A program made the translations under genes and the position numbers. The notes beneath the pieces were generated by a model. The model searched no databases, was not told where the DNA came from, and saw only the letters and a list, made by a program, of their open reading frames with translations. A stretch of DNA of 64,000 nt from Engraulis encrasicolus (lineage: Eukaryota > Chordata > Actinopteri > Clupeiformes > Engraulidae), in contig NC_085869.1 in NCBI RefSeq assembly GCF_034702125.1, positions 53,573,714-53,637,713 on the forward strand, written 5' to 3'. Of the stretch, positions 47,272-64,000 are shown piece by piece (the first letter of the stretch is position 1; each line of letters opens with the position of its first letter).

Positions 47272-47789
47272 TACACAGTCTTACATACAAATTTCTTAGG
47301 CACATGTAGTACATACCGTATAATAACTGCACATCTACGCTGAAGTGCAAGGTAAATTATTGTTTGATTCACAAGCCTGTGCCTGAACAGAGGTTTTAGC
47401 GACGACTGTCTTTTAACTGCATTTACCTGAATGCAACGTAGGCAAAAGGAAAACTTTGAGTTCTTCATTACTTTGTTTTACAAAATACATGTATAATTCA
47501 TTATTAATTCAAATATACAAAAACACTGACGCTTCAGTGTGTGGGTTGTGGGGAGGGGGAGGGGGAAGACATTTCAGGGAGTTAAGTCAATACAAAATAA
47601 ATATTTTTGTAGCTGTGACAGTCCATAAGTGCCCCCTTGTTTTCTCTTCATTGCAGTAATACAAGCCTTTGAAGTCAGTCAGTTCAACGCATGTTCGGCG
47701 GAATGCACGTCACCATCTGTGCAATGTCCATCTGGTCCCACTCCAGAGCTGTCAGGGGATGAACTGAAGCAGGGTAGGGTGCGGTGGCT
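46859..47789 (-). other. ahr: 3' untranslated region of the aryl hydrocarbon receptor gene (extent inferred)
   Basis: Sequence downstream of the stop at 47790-47792 has no competing gene. AATAAA hexamers lie at 47049-47054 and 46859-46864 on the minus strand. A (CA)n/(TC)n microsatellite occupies about 47205-47275. The true cleavage site is not determined. Confidence 0.4.
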
Positions 47790-59725
<11,936 letters not shown>

Positions 59726-59734
59726 CTGTAGCAC

Positions 59735-59994
59735 AGAGGAGAGGGGAGGGAGAGAGGAGAGGGGAGGGGAGGGAGAGAGGGGAGGGGAGAGAGAGAGAGG
59801 AGGGGAGAGAGAGAGAGAGAGAGAGGGAGAAAAAGCAGAGAGGGTGGGCAGAGAGAGAGAGAGCGTGCAAGAGTAAGAGAGACAGAAAGAGAAGGAGAAA
59901 GATGGAAAGAGAGAGAGGGATACACAGGGAGAGAAAAATAGAGGAAAAAGAGAGGGAGAGAAGCAGAGACGGACAGAAAGAGAAAGACAGGCAG

Positions 59995-60039
<45 letters not shown>

Positions 60040-60072
60040 GAGAAAAAAAAGAGAGAGAGAAGGAGGGAGAGA
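59735..60072. repeat. (GA)-rich tract directly upstream of an AHR acceptor
   Basis: On the gene strand this is about 340 bases of C/T ending in CTCTCCTCTGTGCTACAG, so it acts as a greatly expanded polypyrimidine tract for the exon starting at 59725. Confidence 0.92.
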
Positions 60073-60672
60073 GTTCACATTAGCACGCGAAGCTGAAAGC
60101 AAATATGGGGGAATGAATGGCTGCCCCAACCCGAGACGGTCATACGGCTCTCCTCTACGCCAGAGCCGTGGCAGAGCGCCAGGCAGCTCAGCACAGCACA
60201 CAAAAAAACGCCCTGCTAGAAAAAAAAAAAGCTTTTTAAAAAATGTGTGTGCACTGGTGCCTCCTTGCAGAGTTTGCATTGACTTTGCCCTACTGTACTG
60301 CACTCTGACAGAACAGTGTATTCTGAGACAATTCAAGACAATGGTGGAGAGTACAGTACAACTTTACAGTGTTAATTCAACACCTAGAGAGTCGGACCAA
60401 CTAGTGTTACATTTGACTCAAGTGTTAAATTTGACTTAAGTGTTGAATCAACACTGCACAACATTTCAACACTGTGCGTGTTACGACCGGGTCTGGAGAC
60501 TGATGACCCCGTGTACGCAACGCCTACACTGAGATAACTGAGAAGTCCAAGTCAAGTTTACATGGTAACACTTCACTTGACGCAGGCATAGTCATAGGAC
60601 TGACATGAGGGTGTCATAGCAGTGTCGTGACACAGCCATGGATATGTCAAAAACATTATGTCAATGTCTTAA

Positions 60673-61024
60673 AGGGACACTGTGTGAGATTTTTAGTTTT
60701 TTATTTCCAGATTTCATGCTGCCCATTCACTGTTAACTTTTTCATGAATACCACCACCATCAAATTCTAAGTATTCATTATGACTGGAAAAATTGCACTT
60801 TTCACACATGAAAAGGGGGATCTTCTCCATGGTCCGCCATTTTGAATATCCAAAAATAGCCATTTTAAGCTGCAAAAATGACTCTACTTGGACCATACTA
60901 GAAAATATTTGTTTATTATTCAGTAAACTTTCATGTAAATATCAAATTTGGTAATGGGCAGCCCAGTTTCAATGAACAGCATAGTTGCAGTACCTTTTCT
61001 GACCATTTCCTGCACAATGTCCCA
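60673..61024. mobile_element. piggyBac-like MITE, 352 bp
   Basis: The ends AGGGACACTGTG and CACAATGTCCC are inverted, and TTAA flanks both sides (60669-60672, 61025-61028), as expected for piggyBac-type insertion. No open frame of note. Confidence 0.65.
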
Positions 61025-61812
61025 TTAAACATTTTATTATAACTGTTGTTATGAAGTGACATTCGGGTATGGTAAAGACAGCCCATACAATGGCAAATGT
61101 AAATGTTGAGCCCTAACAATGTAAAATTTTCATTTTCATGTTTACGATTGCTCCATGACTGTGGCATGACACTCTTCTGACTATAAAGACGCTGTAATGT
61201 CATACATATGACGCCAGCATCACGTTAAGCGGAACTGTTTATTTAGTAAAGCTCAATAAATGGGACAGCTGACCAAAGTGTTGGACGAGCAGAGTAGAAC
61301 GACTTGAGGACACCATAAAAAAACACAAAGACAACATGAAAACCAATACCCGAACACACAAGCACTCACAGACACAAACACAGCATGAAAACAAACACAC
61401 ACAACAAACACTCACAGGTCAACACCGTGCCTAGTACGATACATCTTATTCATGCCCAGGGCAACGTGAGGTAGGCCTTCGCAACAGGAGGCAACTGCGT
61501 AACATTTCTTCCCTGTGGCTGTGCCTGGAGCACATTGGTTTGTGTTTGTATTTGTAATCTCAAGCCAGGCTATAGCCTGAGGCAGCAGAAGGATTGATGA
61601 CAAGGCGCAGGTAAAAACAAGCCCCTCCATGACACAACACCACTCAACCTTCTGCAGATTTTTTTGGGCCATTTTTTTGTCTAAATCTGACGCCAGTAGA
61701 GGTGGGAGAGGGGATTAAGTGGATCGAAAGACAGCTTCTTAGAAAAAGGAACAATGAGATACCTGCAAACCCCCCGACCAAACACACACACACCTGACCC
61801 ACAAAACAATAC

Positions 61813-61817
61813 TCTGT

Positions 61818-61877
<60 letters not shown>

Positions 61878-61934
61878 ACGTGTGTGCGTGTGCGTACATA
61901 CGCTCGTGCACGCATACGTGTGTGTGTGTGTGAC
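61813..61934. repeat. (TG)n microsatellite
   Basis: About 120 bases with some CG and CA variants. Confidence 0.97.
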
Positions 61935-62896
61935 AGAGAAGGGGGCACTGCCTGTCTGATGACTGTCCTACATTATTTTTGTAACAAATAATTTTCCTTA
62001 ACTTCCTCAAGTAAAAAAAAAACAACCTAAAAAGCATTTAAAATACGGGCACCTTTTCCGTGCTCTTTGCAGTAAGTAAACTCCTCTCGGCAGAGTGTTT
62101 TTTCCCCCTGTGGGCCATGCTTGAGTAACTAACTCGGGGCAAAGACAGTCTTGCTCAAACAGCGCCACAGACACTGACAAACAGCCAGTAGGTGTGAGCA
62201 ACGCATGATTTCTTCATGCCGAATCCTATTCCTAAATCCAGCAAACAGAGGGCCGATTGTTCCCCATTGCCGTTTCTAGAGTCTTGGTAGGGCTGGCTGG
62301 GAAATTCTGATAACATCAGTGTGTCCACCACCCTCCCTCCCTCCCCCACTCTCCTTGACTGTGCTTTTAAATATTTCACTGGCCAGGTTCTTGGACGTGG
62401 ATTTAAGGGCCTGCCTAGGCTTGGACTTGAAACAGAAATTCCAGATAAAAATCTGTATTGAAGAAGAAGAAGAAGAAGAAAAAGTATTTTGGTCCAGGTC
62501 CTTAATAAATGCCTGAGACACACGCCATATATGTGCTATTGTCTGCTGTATTAAATCAAAACATATATTTTAGTCATTTCTGCTTTACTGTGTAATCCCT
62601 CCACTCGGAATGACAGAATGGTCAAAACTGACGTTCACTTTTGGATCAGTTAAACTGTAACATGTGTATAATAAAGACTTTTGTTTCGATTTGTCGTATG
62701 GATGGAATGCACTTCCTTTAGACCCCAAGGACTCTTCTCGTGGACCCCCTCAGGCCATTAACTCAGTGAAATGATGTGGGAAGTTTAACCTCAAAACAGT
62801 CTCCACATAATGTGGTTGATCAGACATCTTCTGCTAACTTTCAGCTGGTAAATCGTGCGGGAATTTTAAACCTCACAGAAAACGACCTTTTCCCTT

Positions 62897-62974
62897 TCTT
62901 CTTCTTCTTCTTCTTCTTCTTCTTCTTCTTCTTCTTCTTCTTCTTCTTCTTCTTCTTCTTCTTCTTCTTCTTCT
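62897..62974. repeat. (TTC)n microsatellite
   Basis: About 26 perfect trinucleotide units. Confidence 0.97.
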
Positions 62975-63221
62975 CTTTCTTTTCATTTTTTAAATCAATC
63001 ACTCCTTTCATTCAGCCATCTTTCATCCATCTATCCCGAGCGCTGCGACTCATCAACTGGCTTCCCACACCAGCTGACGGCTCAGCTCAGCATTTCTAAA
63101 CAGTGCCGGGCCGGGCGGCCGAACAAAGCCCCCGTCTCTCTCAGTTCAAAGCCGCCACACTGCAGCTCCAGGGCCAGTGCTGACTTGTGAGGCAGACAGG
63201 CAGGCAGGCCACACTCCCTCT

Positions 63222-63486
<265 letters not shown>

Positions 63487-64000
63487 TCAGCCAGAGTCTC
63501 ACCATCAACGAGGATGATGATTGACATGTTCTGGTCTATTGGACTTGTGGACATTATTGATTAGACAGGTGTAGACTAAGTGTTCCGACTGTGAAGTGTG
63601 ATGATTTGCCCTTTACAACAATGTTGATTCGATCTGTTTACATAGGCTCCTTAGAAGGGCGCGTATGACGGTAACTTAAAAAAGATGCATGTAATCTATG
63701 CTACCAACGTATATCGATACTGTACAATATATCGCCATAATGCATATCTCCCAGTGCGAGGGTACATAGCATGTCAAATGTGAGAACAGAGAGAACATTG
63801 CTGGAGAGGGTATAGTCTCTCCCAGTCGGTCCTGTGTCTATTTACAATCCACATTTGTAAGAGTGGAACAGGAAAAAAAAATGTAGATCATTAACAGACA
63901 TGCGGAGTCCGAAGGTTGTTTAAGCTCCCAGTTGTATTTTCAGCAGCCCAAGCTGTAGTGGTGTAGGTGGTGGTGAAGTTGGCTGTCCACAAACTAACAC

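Overview
The window is vertebrate, almost certainly teleost, nuclear DNA. The evidence is a spliced aryl hydrocarbon receptor gene of fish type, tRNA-derived SINEs, many hAT-type elements with 8-bp target-site duplications (TSDs), and long dinucleotide microsatellites. No prokaryotic-style gene is present. All recognised genes lie on the minus strand. Exon models were read by eye from splice signals, frame and comparison between copies; no transcript data were used.

Region 1 (1 to about 38.1 kb, with decayed traces to about 46.3 kb) is a tandem array of a multi-exon gene family I cannot name. Five first exons with a signal peptide and a TATA-like promoter start at 360, 11689, 20106, 29685 and 37868 (genes A to E; A leaves the window). 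Genes B, C and D give intact models of 277, 286 and 311 residues in which every intron is phase 1. They encode a secreted protein: signal peptide, two related Ser/Thr/Pro/Lys/Gln-rich exon pairs, then four or five very acidic exons (Asp/Glu/Ser/Gly/Gln with S-x-E motifs) and a short tail. One exon carries an in-frame 24-bp minisatellite with 3, 3 and 6 copies in B, C and D. Gene E is divergent and ends early (224 residues).

The copies can be compared base by base. The comparison exposes dated insertions (hAT elements, a solo-LTR-like element, a 3-kb foldback element), four local inversions, an internal fossil promoter, a duplicated last exon, and, in C and D, a 179-bp hAT-type MITE inside a coding exon. 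The TSD of that MITE carries AG|GT, so removing the element as an intron would restore the reading frame exactly. This is the most interesting observation in the window.

Region 2 (38.1-46.3 kb) holds a terminal-inverted-repeat element with an internal 719-bp tandem duplication, a SINE-like repeat, an unrecognised putative gene with an NRF-1/CCAAT-type promoter (about 41.0-42.2 kb) and two decayed pieces of array spacer.

Region 3 (46.8-64 kb) is the 3' nine coding exons of an aryl hydrocarbon receptor gene (PAS-A, PAS-B, transactivation domain, stop). The basic helix-loop-helix exons must lie beyond the right edge. Its introns hold SINEs, hairpin MITEs and long simple repeats, several directly touching splice sites. 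The array genes and the receptor gene show no evident functional link. A 97-base assembly gap is at 31404-31500.
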